Shown here: piece by piece, positions 43,016 to 52,483 of the stretch
Numbering within the stretch: the first letter of the stretch is position 1
Layout of the letters: the number at the start of each line of letters is the position of its first letter
Assembly: GCA_023128035.1 (NCBI GenBank)
Contig: JAGMES010000006.1
Coordinates: forward strand, 5,318-69,317
Reading direction: 5' to 3'
From: Halanaerobiales bacterium
GTDB lineage: Bacteria > Bacillota_F > Halanaerobiia > DY22613
Length of the DNA stretch: 64,000 bases
Program-made: the position numbers and the translations under genes
Notes under the pieces: model-generated
Databases searched by the model: none
Seen by the model: only the letters and a program-made list of their open reading frames with translations
What the model was told of the DNA's origin: nothing

Positions 43016-43600
43016 TTAATTTTTAATTAATATTTTCTGTACTTCTTTGTAATCTTCTGGTCTATTAACATTAAAAAATGACTCCAACTTTGGATCAATC
43101 TTGCGTAATTTTTCTTCAGATACATAATCAACATTTATTAATTCAAATAAATCACTTAGTTTATAACTATTTTCTAAAATTGCTTTCTCAAAAATAGAAG
43201 TTATTCTTTTCGCATAAACTGCCACTAAAGGTTCTAAATATTCTCCAACTTTAGGAATCACAAGATCTTTTTTTGAGTAATTCAATAAAAATTCTACCAA
43301 TTCTATTTTAATCAAAGGCACATCACAAGCTAAGACCATATTATATTCTGATAAACTAGCCATAAGTCCTGCATGAATTCCACTAATCGGACCAAAACCT
43401 AAATATTGATCCTGAATCACACGAACCCGATATTTTGAAAACGGTTCTACTTCTCTTGCCACAATAATAATCTCTTGAAATAGTGATGATAATCTATTAA
43501 TAATGAAATTGATCATTGTATCTTTACCTAAAGGTAGAAGAGCTTTATTTCTGCCCCCCATTCTGGAATTTTTTCCACCAGCAAGTATAATTAATGTCAT
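43016..43600 (-). CDS. mobA: Molybdenum cofactor guanylyltransferase MobA
   Basis: Transfers GMP to molybdopterin to form the dinucleotide cofactor. Length 194 residues. Nucleotidyltransferase signature LAGGKNSRMGGRNKALLPLG at about 6-25, ACDVPLI (metal-binding Asp) near 95 and a C-terminal FFNVNRPEDYKEVQ typical of MobA. AGGAG precedes the ATG. It stands alone, but a xanthine dehydrogenase lies 7 kb away; such enzymes in anaerobes may use a cytosine form made by the related MocA, so MocA-like activity is an alternative. Confidence 0.88.
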   Translation of the reverse strand: MTLIILAGGKNSRMGGRNKALLPLGKDTMINFIINRLSSLFQEIIIVAREVEPFSKYRVRVIQDQYLGFGPISGIHAGLMASLSEYNMVLACDVPLIKIELVEFLLNYSKKDLVIPKVGEYLEPLVAVYAKRITSIFEKAILENSYKLSDLFELINVDYVSEEKLRKIDPKLESFFNVNRPEDYKEVQKILIKN

Positions 43601-43712
43601 AAACCCGTGCTCCTTTCCTAAAAGAGATTCTCCATTATTCTTAAAATAAAGGGTTCACCTTAAAGAACCTATTTTATAAAATATGCACTTTCCCTTCCTA
43701 TTAAAACAAAAA

Positions 43713-43745
43713 AAACAAGCAACCATTTCTGGTCACTTGCTTAGC
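43713..43745 (-). terminator. Terminator of DUF2680-type gene
   Basis: Imperfect stem CAAGTGACCA/TGGTTGCTTG with loop GAAA and eight T residues on the minus strand. Confidence 0.75.
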
Positions 43746-43762
43746 TAATCATAAATATTATA

Positions 43763-44227
43763 TTACCAACCTCTTCTTCCACCTTTCATGCCACCTCTAC
43801 GCATTCCAAAAGGTTGTTGTTGAAAATCTTCTCCATTAGCATATGAACATCCGAAACCACCACGACCCATCATAAATGGAGTATCTTCACCAAATCTTTC
43901 TTGCATTACTTTAAAGTTTTCTTTCATATACTCTGCCTGGCTTTCAGTAATCCAACCATCTTGCAACTGTTGATCTACCCATGCAGTATAATCTTCTTCC
44001 GTAACACCATTTATTCTACGGTCATGCATCTCAATCATATAATCAGCTTGCTTTTGAGTTATCCAACCATCATCTACCTGATCTTGAACCCATTTCGGAA
44101 AATCTTCTTCAGAAAGATTACCCATCATACCTCTTGACCCAAATCCAAAACCTCCAAATGCAAATGTAGGAACCACAACCAATCCAACTAATACTACTAC
44201 CAATACAACCATCAATGATTTTTTCAT
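43763..44227 (-). CDS. Exported DUF2680-like protein
   Basis: Protein of 154 residues with signal peptide (SLMVVLVVVLVGLVVVPTFA). Two similar helical units follow, FPKWVQDQVDDGWITQKQAD near 43 and YTAWVDQQLQDGWITESQAE near 80, then a Gly/Arg/Met-rich tail with one Cys (MMGRGGFGCSYA). The WI-T-xxQA-xYM pattern is that of DUF2680, small exported proteins of unknown role in Firmicutes. AAAGGAG precedes the ATG and a terminator follows. Confidence 0.75.
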   Translation of the reverse strand: MKKSLMVVLVVVLVGLVVVPTFAFGGFGFGSRGMMGNLSEEDFPKWVQDQVDDGWITQKQADYMIEMHDRRINGVTEEDYTAWVDQQLQDGWITESQAEYMKENFKVMQERFGEDTPFMMGRGGFGCSYANGEDFQQQPFGMRRGGMKGGRRGW

Positions 44228-44299
44228 GATATCACTCCTTTTTGAAATATTCTTTTCTATATTTACATTGTAAAATATAATTGTTACAAAAATATGAAC

Positions 44300-44390
44300 C
44301 TAATCTTCACCTGCGTCCAACTTAGCCTGTAACTCATCAATAGAAATCAGCATTTGTGAATTAGCATAACCCTTATCAGTTGCAAATCCA
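44300..44390 (-). pseudogene. Possible rhodanese N-terminal fragment
   Basis: A short open stretch on the minus strand reads FATDKGYANSQMLISIDELQ and then AKLDAGED before a TAG at 44300. This recalls the first strand and helix of exported sulfurtransferases. It directly joins the TnpB remnant, so an IS may have cut the gene. Too short to be sure. Confidence 0.35.
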
Positions 44391-44985
44391 ACCCCTTTTG
44401 ACTATTCCCTGAACAGAGAAGTCGCCTTTACATTTTCGTAAGATATTTAGAGCTCCATTGACATCCGCATTAATGAGTTTTCCTGTTGAAGATAGGAATA
44501 TCCCTCGGCTCACTCTTTTTCCTTTGTAGGCTTCATGTTTTCCTATTTCTTCATATGCCAGAGCATCACATTTTGATGTATAGCTTTCTTCTTGAGTTAT
44601 TACTTCTATTTCATATTTTTTTGCTTTATAAGTAATATATTTTATCAGTTTCTTATATGGTATGGAGACGAATTTTTGATTGACAACTTTACTCATATTA
44701 CATTTGGTTTTCCATCCTTCATTGTAGCCTCTTCATTTATAGACTTCATCACCTGCTATGCTACCTGTGAAGGCAAAAGCTTATAATTCTCATTATCTTT
44801 TACTATATGATAGGCTTTTTCATAATTAAAAAATTTTTCTTTTTCAAAGAAGTATTGCCTTACAGTGTATAGTTATATAGATTTTTCGCAGTATGACACA
44901 TTTCTTGCAATATAGAATACTATGTTCGTCCTGTGTGTAGTCTATTAGTGGTAGTTAAGTAGGGAACATCCTCCAATGTTAACAC
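44376..44985 (-). pseudogene. tnpB: TnpB (IS200/IS605-family OrfB) remnant
   Basis: The 3' part (44376-44696) gives the TnpB C-terminus: IPYKKLIKYITYKAKKYEIE, EESYTSKCDALAYEEI and LINADVNGALNILRK. The zinc-finger region is partly changed. The 5' part (about 44710-44985) is degenerate but shows EKAYHIVKDNENYKLLPSQV followed by an amber codon and QVMKSINEEA, typical of the N-terminal region. The RuvC centre between them is missing. GGAGG near 44985 may be the old ribosome site. No TnpA was seen. No active guide-RNA nuclease is expected. Confidence 0.85.
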
Positions 44986-45048
44986 CTCCCTTCGTAAGTA
45001 TATTATAGCGCAAACATACGTTCGATTCGAGAAAAAGTACAAAATCTC

Positions 45049-45096
45049 CAATTCATCTCCCTCCTACGCAAAAGCTTAGAGGAAGGAGATGAATTG
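45049..45096. repeat. Imperfect 17-bp inverted repeat
   Basis: Arms CAATTCATCTCCCTCCT and AGGAAGGAGATGAATTG with one wobble, 14-nt loop. It lies between the TnpB remnant and the coat operon; it may be the hairpin end of the old IS605-type element or a leader structure. Confidence 0.5.
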
Positions 45097-45175
45097 ATTT
45101 ATAGAATAAAATTTTATAAAAGTGAAAGAATAAGTTTGAAACATTCAAAGAAATTTCAGAAGGGAGGGAAAATAT

Positions 45176-45358
45176 TTGCCTCTTTCTAGCAAAGAATTTG
45201 GCTATGTAAAAGATCACCTTTCATGGGAATTATTAATGGCTAAGAAATATAATGATTATGCCCAACAGGTTACAGATTTACAACTAAGACAGACCATCAA
45301 GCAAATTGGCAGAAAACATCAAAGCAATTACAATACTTTACTCAATTTTTTATCCTAA
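45176..45358 (+). CDS. Small CotF-like coat protein
   Basis: Protein of 60 residues starting at TTG after GGGAGGG. The helical sequence (KDHLSWELLMAKKYNDYAQQ and LRQTIKQIGRKHQSNYNTLL) resembles one half of the ferritin-like Coat F domain, also seen at the C-terminus of the third gene of this operon. It lies 16 nt before the repeat protein gene. A coat role is inferred from similarity and context. Confidence 0.65.
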   Translation: MPLSSKEFGYVKDHLSWELLMAKKYNDYAQQVTDLQLRQTIKQIGRKHQSNYNTLLNFLS

Positions 45359-45374
45359 GGAGGCATTAGTAAAT

Positions 45375-46118
45375 ATGAATAACATGAATCAATCTCGCTA
45401 CGGTGGATATGGAATGACTAATTCTACTGACAGTTCCCAATATGACGGTGGCCAAGGCGGTTATGGCACCATGAATACTGGCAATCAATATGGATATACC
45501 AGTCAATATCGTGGTAACAATCCTGCTCACTCTGAAGAAACTGGTGGGTATGCTGGCTATGGAATGACCAATTACGCTGGCGGTGGCGGTCAAGGCGGTT
45601 ACGGCACCATGAATACTGGCAATCAATATGGATATACCAGTCAATATCGTGGTAATAATCCTGCTCACTCTGAAAATCTTGGTGGGTATGGTGGAAACGG
45701 AATGACCAATTACACTGGCGGTGGTGGCACTATGAATACTGGCAATCAATATGGCTACACCAGTCAATATCGTGGTAATAATCCTGCTCACTCTGAAAAT
45801 CTTGGTGGGTATGATGGATACGGAATGAGCAATTATGCTGGCGATGGCGGCCAGGGTGGCTATGGCACTATGAGTACTAGCAATCAATATGGTTATACCA
45901 GCCAATATCGTGGCAACAACCCTGCTCACTCTGAAGAAACTGGTGAGTATGGTGGAATGACCAACTACACTGGCGGTGGATCCCAATATGGAGGCACTGC
46001 ACAATTTGGCGGCGGTCAAGGCGGTTATGGTACTATGAGCACTGCTAATCAATATGGATACACTGGTCAATACCGTGGTAATTCAACTCATCATAGCGAA
46101 GGTGGACGCAACTATTAA
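45375..46118 (+). CDS. Gly/Tyr/Asn-rich tandem-repeat coat-like protein
   Basis: Low-complexity protein of 247 residues with five imperfect repeats. The core is NQYGYTSQYRGNNPAHSE, linked by GGYGGYGMTNY- and GGGQGGYGTMNTG-like spacers. It has no signal peptide, no Lys and very few hydrophobic residues, like disordered, tyrosine-rich coat proteins that are cross-linked or phase-separate. The same core occurs once in the next gene. AAGGAGG precedes the ATG at 45375; a longer reading from 45306 overlaps the previous gene and is unlikely. Middle gene of a three-gene coat operon (inferred). Confidence 0.75.
   Translation: MNNMNQSRYGGYGMTNSTDSSQYDGGQGGYGTMNTGNQYGYTSQYRGNNPAHSEETGGYAGYGMTNYAGGGGQGGYGTMNTGNQYGYTSQYRGNNPAHSENLGGYGGNGMTNYTGGGGTMNTGNQYGYTSQYRGNNPAHSENLGGYDGYGMSNYAGDGGQGGYGTMSTSNQYGYTSQYRGNNPAHSEETGEYGGMTNYTGGGSQYGGTAQFGGGQGGYGTMSTANQYGYTGQYRGNSTHHSEGGRNY
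45440..46090 (+). repeat. DNA tandem repeats inside coat-like gene
   Basis: About five units of 100-150 bp, several nearly identical (for example ATGAATACTGGCAATCAATA at about 45470 and 45610). The unit number is likely to vary by slippage or recombination. Confidence 0.85.
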
Positions 46119-46131
46119 GGAGGCATTTGTG

Positions 46132-46746
46132 ATGAATCAACAAAACAATCAAAATAATCGATATACCAATCCTCCAAACTTTGGTACAAACTATCCTAAT
46201 ACACAATATAAAGGATATACTGAGCAAGAAGGTTCACCTTATGGAAGTACATCCAATATGAATCAACCACAAAACCAAAGCAATCAATACGGCTATACAA
46301 CTCAATATCAGGGTGACAACCCATATCACTCTGAAAGCAGATATAGTAATTTGAAAACACATGGCGGCACAGGATATACTAGTCAAAGTAGTACTTCTCC
46401 ATATCAAGGAATGAGTCAACAGTATTCTAATACTACAACTATGACTCCTGTTCAACAACAAAGAACTCAAACAGGAACCCAATATACCGATCGTGATAGG
46501 ATTAATGATCTGTTACTCTCAGAGAAATATCTAACTGAAGGATATAATATCAGTACCTTTGAAGCTACAAACTCGCAATTACAAAGTACAATCAAAAATA
46601 TCCTGAATAATACCCATACTAACAGAGAAATTCTTCACCAGACCATGCAACAACGAGGTTGGTATCAAACAGAACCTGCAGATCAACAACAAGTTTCACA
46701 AACCTATAGTGAGTTTAATAGCTATAAGAGTCAATTGCCGTACTAA
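46132..46746 (+). CDS. CotF-domain spore coat protein with Gln/Asn-rich N-terminus
   Basis: Protein of 204 residues. The N-terminal 110 residues are Gln/Asn/Tyr-rich and contain one copy of the neighbour's core motif (NQYGYTTQYQGDNPYHSE, about 45-62). The C-terminal 90 residues form a Coat F/ferritin-like helix bundle (RDRINDLLLSEKYLTEGYNI and NSQLQSTIKNILNNTHTNRE, ending at YSEFNSYKSQLPY). The shared motif suggests the two proteins co-assemble in the spore coat or exosporium. AAGGAGG precedes ATG 46132; the strong terminator follows. Confidence 0.85.
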   Translation: MNQQNNQNNRYTNPPNFGTNYPNTQYKGYTEQEGSPYGSTSNMNQPQNQSNQYGYTTQYQGDNPYHSESRYSNLKTHGGTGYTSQSSTSPYQGMSQQYSNTTTMTPVQQQRTQTGTQYTDRDRINDLLLSEKYLTEGYNISTFEATNSQLQSTIKNILNNTHTNREILHQTMQQRGWYQTEPADQQQVSQTYSEFNSYKSQLPY

Positions 46747-46750
46747 GCTT

Positions 46751-46790
46751 AAAAGCCCTGTAGTTCACACAATGAACTGCAGGGCTTTTT
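46751..46790 (+). terminator. Terminator of coat operon
   Basis: Perfect stem AAAAGCCCTGTAGTTCA and its complement (one mismatch) around CACAA, ending in five T residues. Confidence 0.9.
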
Positions 46791-46897
46791 ACTAATTATG
46801 CCTAAAACAATATAACTTCTGGGGGTTATATTTCTGATTTCACAATTGAATGTTTTCTCGCAGTTTTGTTTAATGGCATATACACAAATCGAACCCA

Positions 46898-48550
46898 TCA
46901 ATAATATATCTTCAAAGCAATCTCCAAATTTAACCGAACATCCCGATCCTTAAAATCAACATCCAAAATAGTTTGAATTCTTTCTATTCTATAAAGAACT
47001 GTATTATAATGAACATATAATTTTTTTGCAAGACGCTTTAAGTTTCCATCACACTCGAAATAATAATCTAAAGTCTTTACTAATTCAGTATTATTCTTTT
47101 GATCATACTGAATTAAAACTCCTAAAGCATCACTTAGAAATTTTTTCAAAACAGATAGATCAATTTGATGTAGTATCCGCGAAATTCCTAATTTATCATA
47201 ATAGAATATCTCTTTGCTAGAATTTGTTATCAACGCGATTCTAATAGTTTCTTTAGCCTCTAAATAGCTCTCTTTAAGGTGAAATAATCCTTTTGAGGGA
47301 GAACTAACACCAATATAATATGTTTGTTGGTATGATTCAAGCATTCTTTGAACTTCAAAAATAGTTTTCCTAATATCATTTTCAAGATCATCCTTATGAC
47401 CAGAAATAGAATGAAGCAGAATGAATTTAGTACCCCATTCTCCAAAAATAACTTCTCTTTTTTGATTTTCACAGATTCTTTTTATATCCCGTATAACCTG
47501 ATTCCGAATCAAACAATTTTTTCGCGATTCTTCTCCTGGAGTAGTTTCTTCAGGTACTTCAAAGATAATAACACTAAATTGCCCTTTAAGTTCCCAATGC
47601 ATAGCTTTCGCTCTAGAAAGAATCACATCTCCTATTTCAAACCTTCCGTGTAAAAGGTCATACAGAAGATCATTTTGATAACGTCGTTCCACTTCAAAAA
47701 TAGATTGTTGATTTAAAATCTCCATTGCAGCTACTGTTGCAGACCTTTCAATACCAATTAGGTCAATAGCTTCTAACTTTTTTAAAACTTCCCAAACAAA
47801 GATATAGCCATAGCATTCTTGACCGACTAGAATAGGTATTGACATCTGTAACATCGCTTTCTCGCCTTCGATAGTATTCTGTTTAAAACGCCCCGACTTA
47901 CTTTGACCAACTAAATGATTTTTTTTAAACCTCCAAACTGAAGTACTCTCATCTAACTCAAATATATCTTCTTCATCCAACTGACCCATTAGATCAAAAG
48001 TTTGAATTTCATAATTTTGATTTAATATTGCTACAGGATTTCCTACCAATCTTGCAATATTTTTTGTAATTTCCTCTAATCCGCCGCCTTTTAATACCAC
48101 ATCCATTAACATCTCATGTGTATCGAGAGATTTTTTCAAAAACACTGCTTGAATATTTAATATTTCGCTTAAAATAGAATCCACAAAGTCAGAAAAAGAG
48201 GTTTCAAAGGGAAGTTCAATTAATGGAAAATTATATTTGTCAGCCTGCTCTAACATGATTTGAGGAATTTTTTCAATATAACGCCCAGGTTTGATCGCTA
48301 GTCCTGCTAATCCTCGTTCTGCTAATGCAGGAATTAGCTGACACTGAGCTTCTTCGTCATCTTTTATAGCAAATACAGTAGAGAGTAATAATTCACCTTC
48401 TTTAACCCATTTTGTAATATCTGGAACTTCCATAATGTTAATAGATTTAATAACTCGGTCAATTCCATTATGTCCCGCTACTAGTTTTGCATTTCCCCAA
48501 AATTCCAGGCTTAATGCTTCCCTTATAGTAATTCCAACTTCCCGTTTCAT
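46898..48550 (-). CDS. pucR: PucR-family purine catabolism regulator
   Basis: Transcription factor of 550 residues. N-terminal PucR domain (about 8-125; TIREALSLEFWGNAKLVAGH, GIDRVIKSINIMEVPDITKW), a GGDEF-like central region and a C-terminal PucR HTH (about 490-545; CDGNLKRLAKKLYVHYNTVL). In Bacillus PucR controls uptake and oxidation of purines. The xanthine permease and xanthine dehydrogenase genes just upstream on the same strand fit this exactly. A separate terminator between permease and pucR suggests independent expression. Confidence 0.92.
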   Translation of the reverse strand: MKREVGITIREALSLEFWGNAKLVAGHNGIDRVIKSINIMEVPDITKWVKEGELLLSTVFAIKDDEEAQCQLIPALAERGLAGLAIKPGRYIEKIPQIMLEQADKYNFPLIELPFETSFSDFVDSILSEILNIQAVFLKKSLDTHEMLMDVVLKGGGLEEITKNIARLVGNPVAILNQNYEIQTFDLMGQLDEEDIFELDESTSVWRFKKNHLVGQSKSGRFKQNTIEGEKAMLQMSIPILVGQECYGYIFVWEVLKKLEAIDLIGIERSATVAAMEILNQQSIFEVERRYQNDLLYDLLHGRFEIGDVILSRAKAMHWELKGQFSVIIFEVPEETTPGEESRKNCLIRNQVIRDIKRICENQKREVIFGEWGTKFILLHSISGHKDDLENDIRKTIFEVQRMLESYQQTYYIGVSSPSKGLFHLKESYLEAKETIRIALITNSSKEIFYYDKLGISRILHQIDLSVLKKFLSDALGVLIQYDQKNNTELVKTLDYYFECDGNLKRLAKKLYVHYNTVLYRIERIQTILDVDFKDRDVRLNLEIALKIYY

Positions 48551-48679
48551 CTACATAACACCTCTTTTATTATAGTACTGAAAAATTTTCTTATTTACCT
48601 AATATATTCTCCGTATGCAAAATATAACCTTTGAACTATTTAAGGTAGTTAGATTTTTTCTCTAAAGAGAATAAAAAAA

Positions 48680-48716
48680 CCGTATTAGTCATCCTTAATC
48701 AATAAGAATGACCAAT
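48680..48716 (-). terminator. Terminator of purine permease gene
   Basis: Imperfect hairpin of CGTATTGGTCATTCTTA and its counterpart TAAGGATGACTAATACG, then a T run on the minus strand. Confidence 0.78.
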
Positions 48717-48736
48717 ACGTTTTTAGCAAAATTCTA

Positions 48737-49981
48737 TCAGAGTGATACTGATTTATCTGAAGTTTCACCTATATTTTCTGGCAAAACTAAGTTTAATAGC
48801 AGACCAGCAAGACCAGACAACGCCATCCCTGCAAACTCTAGATCACCAGGAAGTGGTAATGTTGCTCCACCAATTCCTAGAACTAAAATTACACTGGCTA
48901 TGATTAAGTTTCTAGATTTAGTCAAATCAACCTTGTTCTCTACCATTGTCCGTACACCAACACTCGCGATCATACCAAAGAGAAGAATTGAAATACCACC
49001 AATAACAGAAGTTGGTATTGTAGAAATGATTGCACCAAATTTTGGGGATAAAGATAAAACAACTGCAAAGCAAGCAGCTATCCTCATTACAATAGGATTA
49101 TATACTTTTGTTAATGCTAATACCCCCGTATTTTCTGAATAGGTAGTGTTCGGTGGTCCACCAAAAATACCTGCTATAGCTGTAGCAATACCATCACCCA
49201 ACATTGTTCTGTGAATCCCTGGATCTTCAACAAATTCTTTGCCTTTACCTACAGTTGCACTAATTGCTAAAATATCACCAACATGTTCGACCATTGATAC
49301 AATCGCTACTGGAGCAATCGCTATAATCGCGCTCCATTTTATAACAGGAAAGGAGAAATTAGGTAGGCCAAATAGTGCAGCTTCTTTTATAGAAGCAAAA
49401 TCTGCGAGACCAAAAATAAAAGCGGCAAGATAACCAACAGCAAGCCCAAACATAATTGGAATTAACCTGAAGAAGCCACGACCAAACACACTTGCAAAAG
49501 CAGCAGCTAACAAAGCTATCAAGGCTACCACTCGATGACTAGAAGCCATACCTATGGCGACAGGGGCCAACGTTAAACCGATGACTATGATGACTGGCCC
49601 GGTTACAATAGGTGGGAAAAGAAAATTAATAATCTTTGGCCCAACAAGATATATTATAAAAGCCATCAGAGCATAGACAATACCTGCAGCAATAATCCCA
49701 CCCTGAGCCGCTGCAATACCTGCGTTTCCAACTACAAGAGTTATCGGTGCAATAAAAGCAAAGGATGAACCTAAATAAGCTGGAACCTTCTTCTTTGTAA
49801 TCAAGTGAAAGACCAGGGTTCCAATACCAGCAGTAAATAATGCTACTGACACATTAAGTCCAGTCAAGATTGGAACTAATACTGTGGCACCAAACATAGC
49901 CAGTGCATGTTGAAGCCCAAGTAAAATCTTTTGCCCACCAGATAGTTGACTGACACCATTAACCTCTAAATTGTTTTCCAT
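48737..49981 (-). CDS. NCS2-family xanthine/uracil permease
   Basis: Inner-membrane transporter of 414 residues with about 14 membrane segments. NCS2 hallmarks: QHALAMFGATVLVPILTGLN (about 28-47), SFAFIAPITLVVGNAGIAAA (about 72), the substrate-site motifs VSMVEHVGDILAISA (about 235) and GGPPNTTYSENTGVLALTKV (about 273). Between a PucR regulator and xanthine dehydrogenase genes it is most likely a xanthine or urate importer, though family sequence alone cannot exclude uracil. GGAGG lies 12 nt before the ATG. Confidence 0.92.
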   Translation of the reverse strand: MENNLEVNGVSQLSGGQKILLGLQHALAMFGATVLVPILTGLNVSVALFTAGIGTLVFHLITKKKVPAYLGSSFAFIAPITLVVGNAGIAAAQGGIIAAGIVYALMAFIIYLVGPKIINFLFPPIVTGPVIIVIGLTLAPVAIGMASSHRVVALIALLAAAFASVFGRGFFRLIPIMFGLAVGYLAAFIFGLADFASIKEAALFGLPNFSFPVIKWSAIIAIAPVAIVSMVEHVGDILAISATVGKGKEFVEDPGIHRTMLGDGIATAIAGIFGGPPNTTYSENTGVLALTKVYNPIVMRIAACFAVVLSLSPKFGAIISTIPTSVIGGISILLFGMIASVGVRTMVENKVDLTKSRNLIIASVILVLGIGGATLPLPGDLEFAGMALSGLAGLLLNLVLPENIGETSDKSVSL

Positions 49982-50157
49982 AATATTCTACAACCTCCTT
50001 AAAATCAATTTTCCTTCGCTCAACAAACTACTTCCTACTCCCTGCTTTTAACTGTCACCCCCCCTTTTTTTATTATTTTGATGCGAAAAAACGATAATAC
50101 CGAATATGTAACTATGGAAATACTCTCTCCCTTAAGGAAAGAGTATTATTTCTACTT

Positions 50158-52470
50158 TTATTCTGAGCCTTTCTTTTCTTTCAAGGCTTTTAAAACTTTC
50201 TCTGCAGTAATAGGCATACTGGTAATTCTAACACCAGTTGCATCATAAACAGCATTTGCAATAGCCGGAGCCGCTGGAATCATTGCTGGTTCGCCCACCC
50301 CACGCGCTCCATAAGGACCATCTTTTAGAGGAGTTTCCACAAACTCAGTAATTATTTTAGGACAATCCTTAGCAGTTGGAATTTTATAATCAACAAAAGA
50401 GGGATTTAAAAGTTTACCATCTTTTAAAATCATCTCTTCCATCAGAGCAGTACCCACTCCCTGTATCACAGCACCTACTACCTGTCCTTCACAGGTGGCA
50501 GGATTAATTACGCGCCCAACATCAAAAACAGCTATCATTTTAATTACATCAACTTCACCCGTCTCTAAATCAACTTCTACCTCTGCTCCATGAGCGCCAA
50601 AAGTCCAGTGGTTTACAGGACGTCCTTGACCTGTTTCAAGATCAAGGTTTGTTATTCCCTTTGGAATGAAAATACCTCTACCAATGATTGGACCACCCAC
50701 ACCACTTCCATCAGAATAAATTAAACCTAAAGCATACTCAGTAATACTCTTCTTTATGTTCGGATCCTTTTTAGAATAGATAATTCCATCTTCAATAAAA
50801 AGTTCCTCAATAGCAATTTGTAAATCCTGAGCAGCATAGTTAAGTAATTGCTTTTTAACATCTCTAGCAGCTCTAATTACAGCATTTCCTGTAGAATAAG
50901 TTGTTCGACTCCCTACAGTCTGCCATTCATAAGGTGTATAATCTGTATTTGGAACATTCACATGAATCTTTTCAAAGTCTACACTTAACTCTTCAGCAGC
51001 AATTTGAGCAAGAGCCGTATGAGAACCCTGACCAATATCTGTACAACTGATCTGTAAATTAAAGGTACCATCTTCTAAAAGATAAATTATCGCAGTTGAA
51101 GCAGCAGCAGGCGGAGTTGATGGCCCTTTATAACCTCCTGCCATCCCTTTTCCTCTTAGCTTGTAAGGTTTTGTAGGAATTTCTTTTTTATCCATTTCCA
51201 ATAGTTCTTTTACACGTTTAACACAGTCTACATATCCTACATTTTCTACTTTTTCACTAGTAACTGTCAGCGAACCATCTTTAAGACCATTTATCGTCCT
51301 TATTTCAGCTGGAGAAATCCCTATTTTTTCAGCAATAATATCCAGATGTTGCTCAATTCCCCAATGAATCTCACACATACCAAATCCCCGATAAGCACAC
51401 CCAACTGGGTGATTGGTATAAACACAGTATGAATCAGCTTTTACATTCTCAATATCATAAGGCCCAGAACATGAATATCCCGCTGTTTTGGAAATATTCA
51501 CTCCATAATCATTATATGCTCCAGCGTCCCAGATATAAGTGATCTCTTGAGCAATAATTTTTCCATCTTTTCTAACTCCAGTCTTATATCTAGAGCGCAA
51601 TCCCTGACGATTTACCGCACACTGAAACTCTTCTTCTCTGGTATATTCGAGACGAATACTTCGACCAGGTATAGTTTTTGCTAAAGCTACAACCATTGGT
51701 TCAATCTGCAAACCAGCTTTTGCCCCAAAACCACCACCAATATTATTAACTTTAACAGTAACTTTGTTCAAAGGAATATCAAAAATATGACCCAACATTT
51801 GTCGAACTGCAAAAGGAGATTGACAACTAGAAAGAACTTCTAATTGACCATCTAAATTCATTTTAGCAATACAAACATGAGTCTCAAGTGGAACATGATG
51901 AACCATAGGCACTGAAAATTCATCCACGAAGATAAAATCAGTTTTTTCAAATCCTTCGTCTACATTACCTTTTCTTAACTTAAAATGTTCACTTATATTA
52001 GTATGCGGTACAGGATGGATAAAGACCGCATGATCATATTCATGCAATTTATCATGAATAAGAGGAGCATCTTTTTTCATAGATTCCATTGGATCAAAAA
52101 GTGCAGGTAATTCGTTATATTCAACTTCAATTAATTCAAGAGCTTTTTCCGCAATTGCCTCACTTTCTGCCGCCACAGCAGCTACTGCATCACCTATATA
52201 ACGCACTTTATCAATTGCAAAAACTGTTCTATCTGCCATATAAAGACCTGTTGTATTAGGAAAATCACGACCTGTAATAACCGCTTCAACACCAGATAAA
52301 GATTCTGCCTTACTTGTATCAAGTTTTAAAATTTTAGCATGAGGAAACGGACTTCTCTTAATCTTTACATATAACATACCCTCAAATTTCATATCACCAA
52401 CATATTTAGCTTCACCGGTAACTTTACTTATCCCATCAATTCGCTTTACACTTTTACCGACAACTTTCAT
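50158..52470 (-). CDS. xdhA: Xanthine dehydrogenase, molybdopterin subunit
   Basis: Large subunit of 770 residues that hydroxylates purines such as hypoxanthine/xanthine at a molybdenum centre. Motifs: GEAKYVGDMKFEGMLYVKIK start, NNIGGGFGAKAGLQ (about 244-257), YRGFGMCEIHWGIEQHLD (about 359), QTVGSRTTYSTGNAVI (about 532) and GARGVGEPAMIPAAPAIANA, whose Glu is the catalytic base. Anaerobic three-subunit form; last of the FAD, FeS, Mo gene order. The substrate is inferred from the purine context; related nicotinate or CO-type hydroxylases share the fold. GGGAGG precedes the ATG. Confidence 0.92.
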   Translation of the reverse strand: MKVVGKSVKRIDGISKVTGEAKYVGDMKFEGMLYVKIKRSPFPHAKILKLDTSKAESLSGVEAVITGRDFPNTTGLYMADRTVFAIDKVRYIGDAVAAVAAESEAIAEKALELIEVEYNELPALFDPMESMKKDAPLIHDKLHEYDHAVFIHPVPHTNISEHFKLRKGNVDEGFEKTDFIFVDEFSVPMVHHVPLETHVCIAKMNLDGQLEVLSSCQSPFAVRQMLGHIFDIPLNKVTVKVNNIGGGFGAKAGLQIEPMVVALAKTIPGRSIRLEYTREEEFQCAVNRQGLRSRYKTGVRKDGKIIAQEITYIWDAGAYNDYGVNISKTAGYSCSGPYDIENVKADSYCVYTNHPVGCAYRGFGMCEIHWGIEQHLDIIAEKIGISPAEIRTINGLKDGSLTVTSEKVENVGYVDCVKRVKELLEMDKKEIPTKPYKLRGKGMAGGYKGPSTPPAAASTAIIYLLEDGTFNLQISCTDIGQGSHTALAQIAAEELSVDFEKIHVNVPNTDYTPYEWQTVGSRTTYSTGNAVIRAARDVKKQLLNYAAQDLQIAIEELFIEDGIIYSKKDPNIKKSITEYALGLIYSDGSGVGGPIIGRGIFIPKGITNLDLETGQGRPVNHWTFGAHGAEVEVDLETGEVDVIKMIAVFDVGRVINPATCEGQVVGAVIQGVGTALMEEMILKDGKLLNPSFVDYKIPTAKDCPKIITEFVETPLKDGPYGARGVGEPAMIPAAPAIANAVYDATGVRITSMPITAEKVLKALKEKKGSE

Positions 52471-52483
52471 AATCTCCCTCCCT

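Noticed and set aside
45306..45374. Longer start for the Gly/Tyr-rich coat protein.
   Set aside because: It would overlap the previous gene by about 50 nt and lacks a ribosome site; AAGGAGG precedes the ATG at 45375.
45366..46070. Long open frame on the opposite strand of the repeat-rich coat gene.
   Set aside because: It mirrors the tandem repeats, gives Ile/Thr/Ser-rich periodic sequence and lacks a ribosome site.
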